Positions 17,758-30,550 of a stretch of DNA of 64,000 nucleotides are shown here, one piece after another. Position numbers and translations under genes: made by a program. The stretch spans positions 310,001 to 374,000 of the forward strand of contig NZ_BMIB01000002.1 in assembly GCF_014641615.1 (NCBI RefSeq). Reading direction: 5' to 3'. The stretch comes from Filimonas zeae (GTDB lineage Bacteria > Bacteroidota > Bacteroidia > Chitinophagales > Chitinophagaceae). How positions within the stretch are numbered: the stretch's first letter is position 1; every line of letters starts with the position of its first letter. The notes below the pieces were generated by a model. That model was not told the DNA's origin. It saw nothing but the letters and a program-made list of their open reading frames with translations, and did not search any database.

Positions 17758-18534
17758 ATGAAGCAAGTAGGAATTATCGGCTGCGGGTGGCTGGGCCTGC
17801 GAATGGCACACCATCTGCAACATCGGTATCAGATAAACGTAACTGTTACTTCAGAAGAAAAAAGCAATACACTGCTGGCGGAAGGTATACCGGCAAGTGT
17901 TGCCCGTTTTGCAGATGATAAGGTATACACCCCCACTGCAGCCTGGGCAGAAGCAGCGCAGCAGGATGCGATAATCATAACCGTGCCTTTTTCAAAATCC
18001 ACGCCCACAGAACAGCTAAACAACCGCTTTCATCATCTTCACCACTTTCTTGGTGCATACAACAAACAGTTGTTCCTGATGAGTTCTATAGGCGTTTACC
18101 CGCAAGTGCCGCAGCTGATAACAGAAAACAGCCTGCCGGAAGCAATGCTCACGGCCAACATACTGGCCGTGGAAAAACTGGTGAGGAGCTTTTACCCGCA
18201 GGTAAACATACTGCGGCTGGGCGGACTTATGGGTGATAACCGGGTTTTCAGTAAGTATCAAGTAACCGGTTTAGATCAACCGGTTAACCATGTACACTAT
18301 CAGGATATATGCCTGGCAGTGGAGAAAATGATACAGCAACAAACTACCGCTCAAACTTATAATATTGTAGCACCGCTACACCCTTCCAAAGACGAGGTAA
18401 TGCATTGTCAGCAGCAGCTTACCAGTACTCCGGCACTGCCGGTTGCAGGCAGAATTATATCAGCTGACGCTTTTGTAAAGGATCTGGACTTTCAATACAC
18501 CTACCCTGACCCGAGGTTGTTTCCTATACAATAA
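17758..18534 (+). CDS. NAD(P)-binding epimerase-like SDR protein
   Basis: A 258-residue Rossmann protein beginning MKQVGIIGCGWLGLRMAHHL (G-x-G-x-x-G), with SSIGVYPQ (the Ser/Tyr region of extended SDR enzymes) and NILRLGGLMGDNR. This is the YeeZ-like atypical extended SDR type, in which the catalytic Tyr/Lys pattern is degenerate; substrate unknown. Its -7 box ends 4 nt from the ATG. It converges on the GH43-esterase gene with only 16 bp between stops. Confidence 0.82.
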   Translation: MKQVGIIGCGWLGLRMAHHLQHRYQINVTVTSEEKSNTLLAEGIPASVARFADDKVYTPTAAWAEAAQQDAIIITVPFSKSTPTEQLNNRFHHLHHFLGAYNKQLFLMSSIGVYPQVPQLITENSLPEAMLTANILAVEKLVRSFYPQVNILRLGGLMGDNRVFSKYQVTGLDQPVNHVHYQDICLAVEKMIQQQTTAQTYNIVAPLHPSKDEVMHCQQQLTSTPALPVAGRIISADAFVKDLDFQYTYPDPRLFPIQ

Positions 18535-18550
18535 CAGCTGCAATAAAATA

Positions 18551-20326
18551 TCAACGCACGGCTTTCATTATGAAATCAACAATCGGCTGTGGATTGCCAA
18601 GGCTATGAGGATGGTGGTTTACGCCTGGCTTGTGTATTACGGTGATGTTGCCACCAGCCTGCTTTACTTTCTCTTCAAACAGCGCGGTATTTTCTGCTAC
18701 AGGTACTACATCATCCGCATCACCCACCACATGCAGCATGGGGTACCTTCCTTTTACAATTTCGGGTACCAGGTCTATCGGGTTTCCTTTGAATGCCATG
18801 GCGGCGTCTTCAGAAGTTAAGTTAAAATCACTTTTAAAGGCAGCCCAGGAGCCTGCATCGCCTTTGCTGGCACCCTTACCTCCCGGCCAGCTTTTCAGGT
18901 CCAGCACCGGTGCATCTGCGTATACGCAGGCAACCTTTTCCGGATTTTCAGCAGCCCAGCGGTAGGCATAAACACCACCGCGGCTAAAGCCCTCCAGGCA
19001 AACCTTTTCAGACAGGCCCGCCTGTGTTAGTCTGGCATAAAACGCATTCCAGATATCCACGGCTTCGCGGTTACCAAACAGTTCCGCTACATCACAATAA
19101 GCTACATGAAAGCCACTATCCAGCAACGCTTTTTCTGTTTGAGGTTCTACATTCCAGAAACGGCAGTTCCATATCCATGGCGCACCGGGCGCTACCTTAC
19201 GCGGCTTCACTACCTTGCAGGAGCGACCCATAAAGCTGAAGTCAGCACACTCAAATCCGTGGTAAGAACTGATCTTTTTTTCTCCGGTAATTTTTTCAAA
19301 AATATCAGCGGTTGCAGCCGGAGGGTTAATACACCGGCCTAATTTAATTTTATCGCCGCTATCGTCTACCTCAAACAAACGGGGAACGCGGATATAATGC
19401 CCGTCTTTATCTTCACGATGACTATGTACCGACATCAGCAGCTTGCCCTCAAAGGTGCGGAACAGCATACCATGGCCGTGATTGGGTGGCGTAATGGGTT
19501 CCGGCTCCTGTATCCACGGACCATCTAATGTTCCGCTTTTTGAATACACTACACCCTGCGTGTATACATTAAATATCCAGCTGGTCCATAACATACCCAG
19601 CTTTCCGGTTTGGGTGCGGAACAACCAGGGGCCGTCAGTTACTTTATTAGGTATGATTTTACCCCGCTCATCTTTTTCACGACTCCAGGGCGCTTCACTG
19701 GCGCGGAACAACAGCTTTGCTTTGCCCGTAGTTCCACTTAAATCTTTTTTCAGGGCAATCTTTTCAATGGTACCATCCCAGTTCTGCAACCATTCATAAC
19801 AGTATATCATATAGGGCTTACCGTCTGTATCTACCCAGAAGGTACCATCCAGCGTAGGCATATTGGCAGGAAGATAAACCGCATCTTTCATCGGCACATA
19901 AGGGCCGTCTGGCTTATCACTCACCAGTACATGGCAGGCGCGGCGCTCAATCACATTGCCTTTAACGGTATCAATTTTAACATCACGGTTGGTAAAGGTG
20001 GCAAAGTAATAATACCTGCCCTTATAGGCATGCAACTCAGCTGCCCATATCATAGGATGTTTCCCCATCCAGGAATTGGTATCCGGCCGGGCCACATTAA
20101 GCGGCCCTGTCCACATTTTCAGGTCTTTACTTTTCCAGAGCATACCACCCGTACCGGTCATATAGTACGTACCTGAGGGTTTATCTGCCAGAATACAGGG
20201 ATCGCTTAAACGAATGGAATCGAGCGGCAGTTCACGCATTACCGGCTGTGAACGTTTCTGGGCAAGGCTGGGGGCAAAGCAACTGCCCCAACAGGCAGCT
20301 ACCGCTAAAAACAGAAATTTACGCAT
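18551..20326 (-). CDS. GH43-like glycosidase fused to an alpha/beta-hydrolase esterase domain
   Basis: Secreted 591-residue fusion. After a signal peptide the N-terminal half (about 30-360) is a five-bladed propeller like glycoside hydrolase family 43: DPCILAD with base Asp42, WAAELHAYKGRYYYFATF, DGPWLFRTQTGKLGMLWTSW and HGHGMLF. The C-terminal half (about 365-591) is an alpha/beta hydrolase: GFSRGG with nucleophile Ser448, an acid in GDADDVVP (Asp538/539) and His571-574 in GVNHHPHS. A single enzyme could thus cut an arabinosyl/galactosyl-type side chain and remove an ester; this is inference. Placed among pectin genes. Confidence 0.82.
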   Translation of the reverse strand: MRKFLFLAVAACWGSCFAPSLAQKRSQPVMRELPLDSIRLSDPCILADKPSGTYYMTGTGGMLWKSKDLKMWTGPLNVARPDTNSWMGKHPMIWAAELHAYKGRYYYFATFTNRDVKIDTVKGNVIERRACHVLVSDKPDGPYVPMKDAVYLPANMPTLDGTFWVDTDGKPYMIYCYEWLQNWDGTIEKIALKKDLSGTTGKAKLLFRASEAPWSREKDERGKIIPNKVTDGPWLFRTQTGKLGMLWTSWIFNVYTQGVVYSKSGTLDGPWIQEPEPITPPNHGHGMLFRTFEGKLLMSVHSHREDKDGHYIRVPRLFEVDDSGDKIKLGRCINPPAATADIFEKITGEKKISSYHGFECADFSFMGRSCKVVKPRKVAPGAPWIWNCRFWNVEPQTEKALLDSGFHVAYCDVAELFGNREAVDIWNAFYARLTQAGLSEKVCLEGFSRGGVYAYRWAAENPEKVACVYADAPVLDLKSWPGGKGASKGDAGSWAAFKSDFNLTSEDAAMAFKGNPIDLVPEIVKGRYPMLHVVGDADDVVPVAENTALFEEKVKQAGGNITVIHKPGVNHHPHSLGNPQPIVDFIMKAVR

Positions 20327-20381
20327 GATGATCTTCTACAAAAAATGAAGATAATCAATAATTACCACCCCGGCACCTCCC

Positions 20382-23300
20382 CTACAACAGCAATGTTATA
20401 GTTCCTGTAACCATTTTTACCACGCCCATACAATCGGTATAGGTAACCATATATACATAAGAACCTGGCAACCTTTCGCCCTTATAGCGGCCGTTCCATC
20501 CCGTGGCAATATCATTAGTAGTAAACACCTGCTCACCCCACCGGTTAAAAATGCGAAAGCTTTTGAGGGTTATTTTTTGCGCTACCACGCGGAACCAATC
20601 GTTTCGCCCATCGCCATTAGGTGTAAAGCCGGTAGGCATGTAGATATAAGCGTCTGCACAATACGTAGCCCTGGACAGCACGGTTATAAATACCGAATCA
20701 CTCACCGGACAACCTTCGGGGTCGCTTGCTGCATGTACCGTAATCCAGCCGGAACGCGAAGGCGTGGCAGCAGGGTTGGCAATACCCGGATTATTAAAAA
20801 CCACTCCGCCCCCTTCCCACCTATACTGGTTTGCCTGCGTGGCCTGTAGCTGTATACTACCTCCAACAACTACAGTATCCGCATTAGCCGACACCTGTAT
20901 AACCGGTGCCGTTACTGATAAATTCAATACTACCATACTATCGCAGGTAGCCGTGGGCAAGGTATCATGATAAACACCTGCTTCCGTTAACAGTAATCCA
21001 TTGAACTGAAAGCTTTCGCCCGCACAGATGGTTATATTTATGGTGTTGCGCTTTACCGGAAGTACTGATAGATTTAACACCACAATACTGTCGCAGCCGG
21101 CTGTTGGCAAAGTATCGCGATAAATACCGGGCTGCGTAAGTTGCCTTCCATTAAACACGTAAGGCATGTTGGCACAGGTTGACCGCACAATGGAATCGCG
21201 TTTCAGATTTATAGAAAGCAATAAAGTAACAATACTATCGCAGGTAGCCGTACCCAGGGTATCACTGTAAACACCGGCTACGCTGTAAGTACGCCCGTTA
21301 AAAGGATACTGCTGCCCCGGGCACATGGTATAACGCACCGAATCGCGCTTATAAGGCAAAAGTGTAATGCGGGTAACCACCACACTATCACACAGCAGGG
21401 GCCTTACCAATGTATCGGTAAAAACACCGGCAATGTTATAGGAATGCCTGCCAACGGTAACGGAACGTCCGGGGCAAAGGCTGATGTTTTGTGTATACAC
21501 ATTTTTCAGCTGCAGATGATAGGTGGTATACGACGTATCGCGGCAGCCATTGATATCTGTAGCCCTTTGTATAGTGTAGACGCCTGTATCTCCAGGCGTT
21601 ACCGGATCTATGGTAAGTGTATCCGTGGCATAGGTAACACCACCGGGAGTTGTCCACCGGTAAGTATAATAAGCCGACCGCCCATAGGTTAATTGCCTGC
21701 TGTTACACGAAAACGTACGCTCTGCTATGGGTGGAAAAGAAATAGCGCTAACCGTAACACCTGTGGTGGAAGCATTACCGCATACATCATAAATACGGGC
21801 GGTATACGTTCCCGGTGTTGCCGCAGCAAAAAGATTCCCGCTCTGTACCGGAAAAACCTGCGGGCCACTGATAATTTCATAACTAAAAGGGGCCACCCCT
21901 TTACTGCTATCCGCTACCAGTTCCAGATAGGTATTGGTTTTACATTGTACATAGTTATTTATCAATATTGCCGGTGTCTGATACCCTTCAATAACCAACG
22001 TATCTGTTATTACCTTACAGTCTACCGGCAGGTGGTTAATGGGTGAGGAAACACCGTAAGCAGAAGCATAAGTAAAAGCAAGTTCATAACGGCCGGAAGC
22101 CAGATTGGAAACAGAATCGTTTATAAAAACAGTAGCATCCTGCGGCTGGTAATATTTATACACCTCCTCTCCCGTGGTAAGGTTTCGTATACGGATGTTA
22201 CCGTGAGAAGCGGCTATATTATAATAGAGTTTATTATCGCCCGGGCACCCCTTACGATAAGTAAACCGATGGCTCAGATTTGTCACTTCTGTTTCAGCAA
22301 TGGTAATATGATCAAACACCTCCGATCCACAACTGTCTATCAGCTTAAACTGATACGTTCCCGCAGAGAGGTTACTCATATCAAAGCGATAATTATTATA
22401 CCCGAAACCCATAGGGGCAAGCGTATCGGGGTACACATAATTACTTTCATATGCATATCCTGCCTTGGTACTGCCCATTCTTACCGGCCCGGACAGTAAT
22501 ACCAGCCTGGGTTCCTTTTTAAAATTCTCTACAAACAAAAAAGCGAAAGCAGCAGAATCCACACAGGCAGTAGGCACTATCTGAAGGGAAGATATAGCAG
22601 GTACGGGCGTTACTGCTGCAGGCACATAAAAATCCCGTTCTGTTGTATGGCCACAGCTATCAGCAATAACAATATGATAGGTATTATTAACAGGAAGGTC
22701 TTTTACGGTAAAACTACTTATGATTGGATAGCCGCCGATACCCGGAAAGCCAGTTTCCGAACCGGTAGCCAGCACCGCATTGGCTGCGTCTGTTACCACA
22801 TAACTCACCGGCGCTTTCAAGTAAGTACCTATTGTACCCGGTACTTCGCAGGCGCCGCCATTCAGGTTGAAAATGATGGATGTTTTATAGTCACAGTCAG
22901 CAAAATACTGCGCCACCTGCGTACAAAAAGAAAAAGGCCTGGCAGTATAGGTGGGCGATACTACCGAAGCCCCGCAACTATCCGTAATAGTTACCTGCAC
23001 CTGATCGCCATAAGTAAAACCGGGCAACAACTGCTCCAGGGTAATATAACCGCAACAACCGGAGGTGTCTATTATAGTGGGTGAACGGGTAGTAAAAGAA
23101 CCGCTGCCTGTTACAAAAGTGCAGGTAAGCGGAAAGCGCCACGCATCAGCATGCAGGCTCATCGATAACATGGCAGAATCGCACCCGGTTATAGCTATAC
23201 GTGGCGGTACAAAGAACACCATATTGGAAAGCGGCGGATTGGTAAGCGTGGTTATGAATGTTCTGAAACCACCACACGCATCAGTAAGCCTGATGGTATA

Positions 23301-23801
23301 ATCACCAGCGGGCAGGCTTTTAAAAGTATCACTGGCCTGTGGTGGTGTTACCACCGGAGACGGCACCATTAACTGCCAGGTAAAAGGCGCCAGGCCGGTG
23401 CCGGCTACGCGGTTACCTGCAATCTGTCCATCGCTGCCGCCATTACAGAAGGGATGAATATTTACAGGTTGCAGGTCTGGTGGCAGATAATTACCATCTA
23501 CTACCACATTTCTGCTTACTGTGTTCGCTGCCCCATCAGAAATGGTAACGGTATACGTACCTGCCGGAAGAGAATGAAAAACGGAGGCTGTTTGCACCGG
23601 CGCAGGAACGGGGCCGGCAGTAATACTGAATAATAGCGGGGGCGAAACGGTAACAGCGTCAATGGTGATGCTGCCGTTATTAGCACAGGTGCTGGGTGTA
23701 CTACTGACTGCGTTTACCTGTAACTGTGCCGGCACTATAGACGGGAACAGGAATAAAGCAATGACAATCAGCCAGTAAGGGTGAAGGGCCAGGCGGGTCA
23801 T
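20382..23801 (-). CDS. Large secreted repeat protein with gliding-motility (T9SS type B) C-terminal domain
   Basis: Surface or secreted protein of about 1140 residues. ATG 23801 gives a classical signal peptide (MTRLALHPYWLIVIALFLF...PAQ) and has a -7 box 4 nt upstream; ATG 23825 (8 residues longer) is the alternative. The N-terminal two-thirds are Ig/SprB-like sandwiches (STCANNGSITIDAV, LPAGTYTVTISDGA). Residues about 785-990 hold four 49-52-residue repeats (CPGxxxxFNGR...GVYxDTL..ATCDSIV). The end (FTPNGDGRNDWFRV ... FRIFNRWGEQVF ... WNGRYKGE ... YVYMVTYTDCMG) is a gliding-motility-associated C-terminal domain, exported by T9SS. Probably an adhesin; function not shown. Confidence 0.88.
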   Translation of the reverse strand: MTRLALHPYWLIVIALFLFPSIVPAQLQVNAVSSTPSTCANNGSITIDAVTVSPPLLFSITAGPVPAPVQTASVFHSLPAGTYTVTISDGAANTVSRNVVVDGNYLPPDLQPVNIHPFCNGGSDGQIAGNRVAGTGLAPFTWQLMVPSPVVTPPQASDTFKSLPAGDYTIRLTDACGGFRTFITTLTNPPLSNMVFFVPPRIAITGCDSAMLSMSLHADAWRFPLTCTFVTGSGSFTTRSPTIIDTSGCCGYITLEQLLPGFTYGDQVQVTITDSCGASVVSPTYTARPFSFCTQVAQYFADCDYKTSIIFNLNGGACEVPGTIGTYLKAPVSYVVTDAANAVLATGSETGFPGIGGYPIISSFTVKDLPVNNTYHIVIADSCGHTTERDFYVPAAVTPVPAISSLQIVPTACVDSAAFAFLFVENFKKEPRLVLLSGPVRMGSTKAGYAYESNYVYPDTLAPMGFGYNNYRFDMSNLSAGTYQFKLIDSCGSEVFDHITIAETEVTNLSHRFTYRKGCPGDNKLYYNIAASHGNIRIRNLTTGEEVYKYYQPQDATVFINDSVSNLASGRYELAFTYASAYGVSSPINHLPVDCKVITDTLVIEGYQTPAILINNYVQCKTNTYLELVADSSKGVAPFSYEIISGPQVFPVQSGNLFAAATPGTYTARIYDVCGNASTTGVTVSAISFPPIAERTFSCNSRQLTYGRSAYYTYRWTTPGGVTYATDTLTIDPVTPGDTGVYTIQRATDINGCRDTSYTTYHLQLKNVYTQNISLCPGRSVTVGRHSYNIAGVFTDTLVRPLLCDSVVVTRITLLPYKRDSVRYTMCPGQQYPFNGRTYSVAGVYSDTLGTATCDSIVTLLLSINLKRDSIVRSTCANMPYVFNGRQLTQPGIYRDTLPTAGCDSIVVLNLSVLPVKRNTINITICAGESFQFNGLLLTEAGVYHDTLPTATCDSMVVLNLSVTAPVIQVSANADTVVVGGSIQLQATQANQYRWEGGGVVFNNPGIANPAATPSRSGWITVHAASDPEGCPVSDSVFITVLSRATYCADAYIYMPTGFTPNGDGRNDWFRVVAQKITLKSFRIFNRWGEQVFTTNDIATGWNGRYKGERLPGSYVYMVTYTDCMGVVKMVTGTITLLL
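20900..21510 (-). repeat. Four tandem in-gene repeats of about 150 bp
   Basis: In-frame repeats of 49-52 residues with core FNGR, G-x-Y-x-D-T-L and T-C-D-S; the last three copies are most alike. Confidence 0.7.
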
Positions 23802-24009
23802 ATACGCAAGATAACTAATAAACATTCACCATATCCAACCGAATGGCAGCACTATGCCGCCCGCCTGACAACACATTCCGGAAAAAATGTAATGCAATCC
23901 TCCTTTATACCTTATTAAAAACGATTTAGCTAATTATTAAAAAAGATATTTTTACTGTTTTATCTAACATGATCTTTCTTTAATTTAGAAGCAGATTATT
24001 CTCCCGCTA

Positions 24010-27754
<3,745 letters not shown>

Positions 27755-28735
27755 TTAAAAAGCCCCCAGCTCAGCCAGGTGCGTATACTCTACGTTACCA
27801 TAGTTAGCAGCTACTGTAATACGGAAATACCGCGCCTGCGGAAACGAAGGCACAAAAAATTGCTGCCGTGCATTGGTATTAGCCAGTGTAAGCATACCTG
27901 CCGGCGTCCAGGTGGTGCCATTATCACTTACCGCTACTTCTACTATATTAGGCTTGCCATTGTTAGTACTCTGGCGTCCGGTAAAGTTTAACCCGTGTAT
28001 GGTTTTTACCTCACCCATATCTACCGCCAGCCAGTGTGGCGGTGTACCAAACCCACCATCCCACTTCGTATGCCAGAAGGTACTTGCTTTACCATCAATA
28101 GTATGCAGCCCCAGGCCACCGTTGGCTTCCCCTTCCGCGGGCTCTTCAGAGGATACACCCGATACTTTCCAGCCACTTCTGTCAAACTCCGGAAAGTCAG
28201 AAAAGTCAAGCGATGCCTTCACTACATAGTAAGCAGTCTGCAACGATTCGTTAATAGCTACCTCTCCTTTTACCGCTGTAATAGTTACCGCTACTATATA
28301 CTCCTTAAACAGCTCCATACCTTTAGTGGGGTTGATACTGATGGCCAGCGGACTGGTAGATACTCCACCCTGCGGGATAACGGAACTTAGCTGCCCCATC
28401 TGATAACAGCCCTCAGGCAGCAACTCGTACTGTGTATTGTTAGCAACGTTAAAAGCCTGCGCTTTTTCCTTATCTACAGCAAACTGCACCTGAATATCAG
28501 CAGCGGGCGTTGCATAGCCGCCGTAACTGGCACCATAGGTAAGTTTGTACACCGTATCTGCCATTTTAATGGTAACACGGTTGGGGTTTCTGGCTGCAGC
28601 TGCGCTGTACACCTTGTTATAACCCGGTGTAAGCTCATCATTAGGTATGGCTATTTTTTCGCAGGCTGACAATAAAAGCAGTGCAGCCATACATAAGATT
28701 TCTATTTTACGAGATAGTGTAATCATGTTGTTCAT
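27755..28735 (-). CDS. DUF1735 / F5-8 type C surface lipoprotein
   Basis: Lipoprotein (lipobox LSAC) of 326 residues. Residues about 40-150 form a DUF1735-like Ig domain (VTIKMADTVYKLTYGASYGG...VQFAVDKEKAQAFNVANNTQYELLPEG), and about 185-326 an F5/8 type C carbohydrate-binding domain (DGKASTFWHTKWDGGFGTPPHWLAVDMGE...ARYFRITVAANYG). This arrangement is typical of surface glycan-binding proteins in SusCD loci, capturing substrate at the outer membrane. Between susD and lacZ in the same operon. Binding specificity not determinable. Confidence 0.85.
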   Translation of the reverse strand: MNNMITLSRKIEILCMAALLLLSACEKIAIPNDELTPGYNKVYSAAAARNPNRVTIKMADTVYKLTYGASYGGYATPAADIQVQFAVDKEKAQAFNVANNTQYELLPEGCYQMGQLSSVIPQGGVSTSPLAISINPTKGMELFKEYIVAVTITAVKGEVAINESLQTAYYVVKASLDFSDFPEFDRSGWKVSGVSSEEPAEGEANGGLGLHTIDGKASTFWHTKWDGGFGTPPHWLAVDMGEVKTIHGLNFTGRQSTNNGKPNIVEVAVSDNGTTWTPAGMLTLANTNARQQFFVPSFPQARYFRITVAANYGNVEYTHLAELGAF

Positions 28736-28786
28736 ATTAATGCTTATGAATACAGGTGCTCATGCGGCCACCTTTTTGACCCGGAT

Positions 28787-30538
28787 TTACCAGCCCGGGT
28801 TCTGTATCAGCTTACGGCCTCTGTCCATTTCAAACTGCGCCAGCGGAAACCAATAGTATGCTTCTTTCCATAAATGATTATCTGCTACCACGCGGCGGTA
28901 AAAATCATTGCCATCTTTGTTTACATCCATTCCATGCAGGTTGCCCATTACCGATGCCACGGTTTTCCATCTTCTCACATCAAACCAGCGGTGGCACTCA
29001 TACGCCAGCTCCACACGCCGTTCCTGCCGTATTTTTTCAACAAGGGCAGCCCCTGTAACCGCCGGCAACCCCACACTGCCATATTCCGGTATGCCTGCGC
29101 GCTTGCGAATCAGGTTCAGGTATTTTAATGCTTCTGCATCATTACCACCATACTCAGCCAGGGCCTCGGCATAATTGAGATAAATTTCACCCAGGCGAAC
29201 CAGCACATAAGGGCGGCTGTTGCTTTCGCCGTTTATACGGTTGGTTTCGGGAGATACATTTTTTACCACCAGGTAACCGGTATGAGAATAGTCTTCTCCC
29301 CCGTTCTTTTTACCATCCCTGCCTGAGTAGGTCATATTTACTGTAATAGAATCCTGTGTAATAGCCCCTCCTTTGTAACGCGCACCGTTATACAATACCG
29401 AAGCATAAAAACGGGGCTCCCGGTTTACATACATATTGTATACATTATTGGTAAACCCATCTTCGGTATATAACGATGATTCGGTTATCAGCTTACCATC
29501 TTTCATAAAATAGGCATCCACCATTTCCTGCACAGGCGAAACACCATTCCAGCCACCTGCCGAGCGTAACGAACAGTTATAATCCCAGTTCCACAGGCCG
29601 TTTGATTTGCGTACAAAAATGCACTCATCGTTCCATGGTGCCAGATGTATACCACGATACGATTTAACCGGATCACCCGAAGCATCTTCATACAGTTTAT
29701 AAGTCTGCAGGTCAATTACTGCTTTGGCGGCGTCTATGGCCTTTTTCCATTTTTCTTTATCGTAGGTCTGCGCAATAAAAGGCTTTCCATCTATATTCTT
29801 AAACCCGGCAAAACCGGTATTGCCATTAAAAGCGGGGCTGGCCGCATACAGCAACAGGCGTGATTTTATGGCTAACGCTGCCCCTTTGGTAGCCCTGCCA
29901 TAATCACGGTCAGCAACAGGTACTGTGGGCAGCACCGCTGCAGCCGCATCCAGCTCTGTACTGATATAATCTACACAATCGTCATAGGCACTCCGTGGCA
30001 ATTGCAGGTCGGCTACAGCCGCATCAGCAGGCAACTCATTATCACCAATCAGCACCACAGGGCCATACTGGCGCAACAACATAAAGTAAAAATAAGCACG
30101 CAGAAAACGGGCTTCTGCTTTATACTGATCAATCAAACGCTGCCCTTCCAGTGCCAGTATTTCTTTGTTGCCATCAATATGGCTGATAAAATACGTGGCA
30201 GAGCGTATACCATTGTAATACGTTTGCCAGAAATAGAAATGCGAAGCGCCGGGGTTCCAGTTGCCAACGTTCACCTGATAAATAGTCCACTTGGCCCAGG
30301 CGATATTTACCTCATCCACATTACCCGTCCACGGGTTACCATTCCACTGATCACTTTCATCTCTTACATAATTGTATACATTCGCCAGATAGCTTTCAGA
30401 GGGGCCCTTCTTCTGAAACACTTCCTCAATGGTTTGCCTGTCGTTCGGCACCTGATCCAGAAACTTTTTACAGGAGCACAGCATTGCCGGAAACAGTATC
30501 ACTATAGCAATAGAATATAAAATAGTATGCTTTCTCAT
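28787..30538 (-). CDS. susD: SusD/RagB-family outer-membrane lipoprotein
   Basis: The lid of the SusCD transporter; 583 residues with lipobox (LCSC) followed by KKFLDQVPNDRQTIEEVF, TPR-like helices (EARFLRAYFYFMLLRQYGPVVL) and the conserved C-terminal pattern (LVRLGEIYLNYAEALAEYG, IRQERRVELAYECHRWFDVRRW). Starts 12 nt after susC stops and is followed 51 nt on by the DUF1735 lipoprotein. Binds the oligosaccharide at the cell surface and feeds it to SusC. Confidence 0.94.
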   Translation of the reverse strand: MRKHTILYSIAIVILFPAMLCSCKKFLDQVPNDRQTIEEVFQKKGPSESYLANVYNYVRDESDQWNGNPWTGNVDEVNIAWAKWTIYQVNVGNWNPGASHFYFWQTYYNGIRSATYFISHIDGNKEILALEGQRLIDQYKAEARFLRAYFYFMLLRQYGPVVLIGDNELPADAAVADLQLPRSAYDDCVDYISTELDAAAAVLPTVPVADRDYGRATKGAALAIKSRLLLYAASPAFNGNTGFAGFKNIDGKPFIAQTYDKEKWKKAIDAAKAVIDLQTYKLYEDASGDPVKSYRGIHLAPWNDECIFVRKSNGLWNWDYNCSLRSAGGWNGVSPVQEMVDAYFMKDGKLITESSLYTEDGFTNNVYNMYVNREPRFYASVLYNGARYKGGAITQDSITVNMTYSGRDGKKNGGEDYSHTGYLVVKNVSPETNRINGESNSRPYVLVRLGEIYLNYAEALAEYGGNDAEALKYLNLIRKRAGIPEYGSVGLPAVTGAALVEKIRQERRVELAYECHRWFDVRRWKTVASVMGNLHGMDVNKDGNDFYRRVVADNHLWKEAYYWFPLAQFEMDRGRKLIQNPGW

Positions 30539-30550
30539 AATCTGTTCAAT

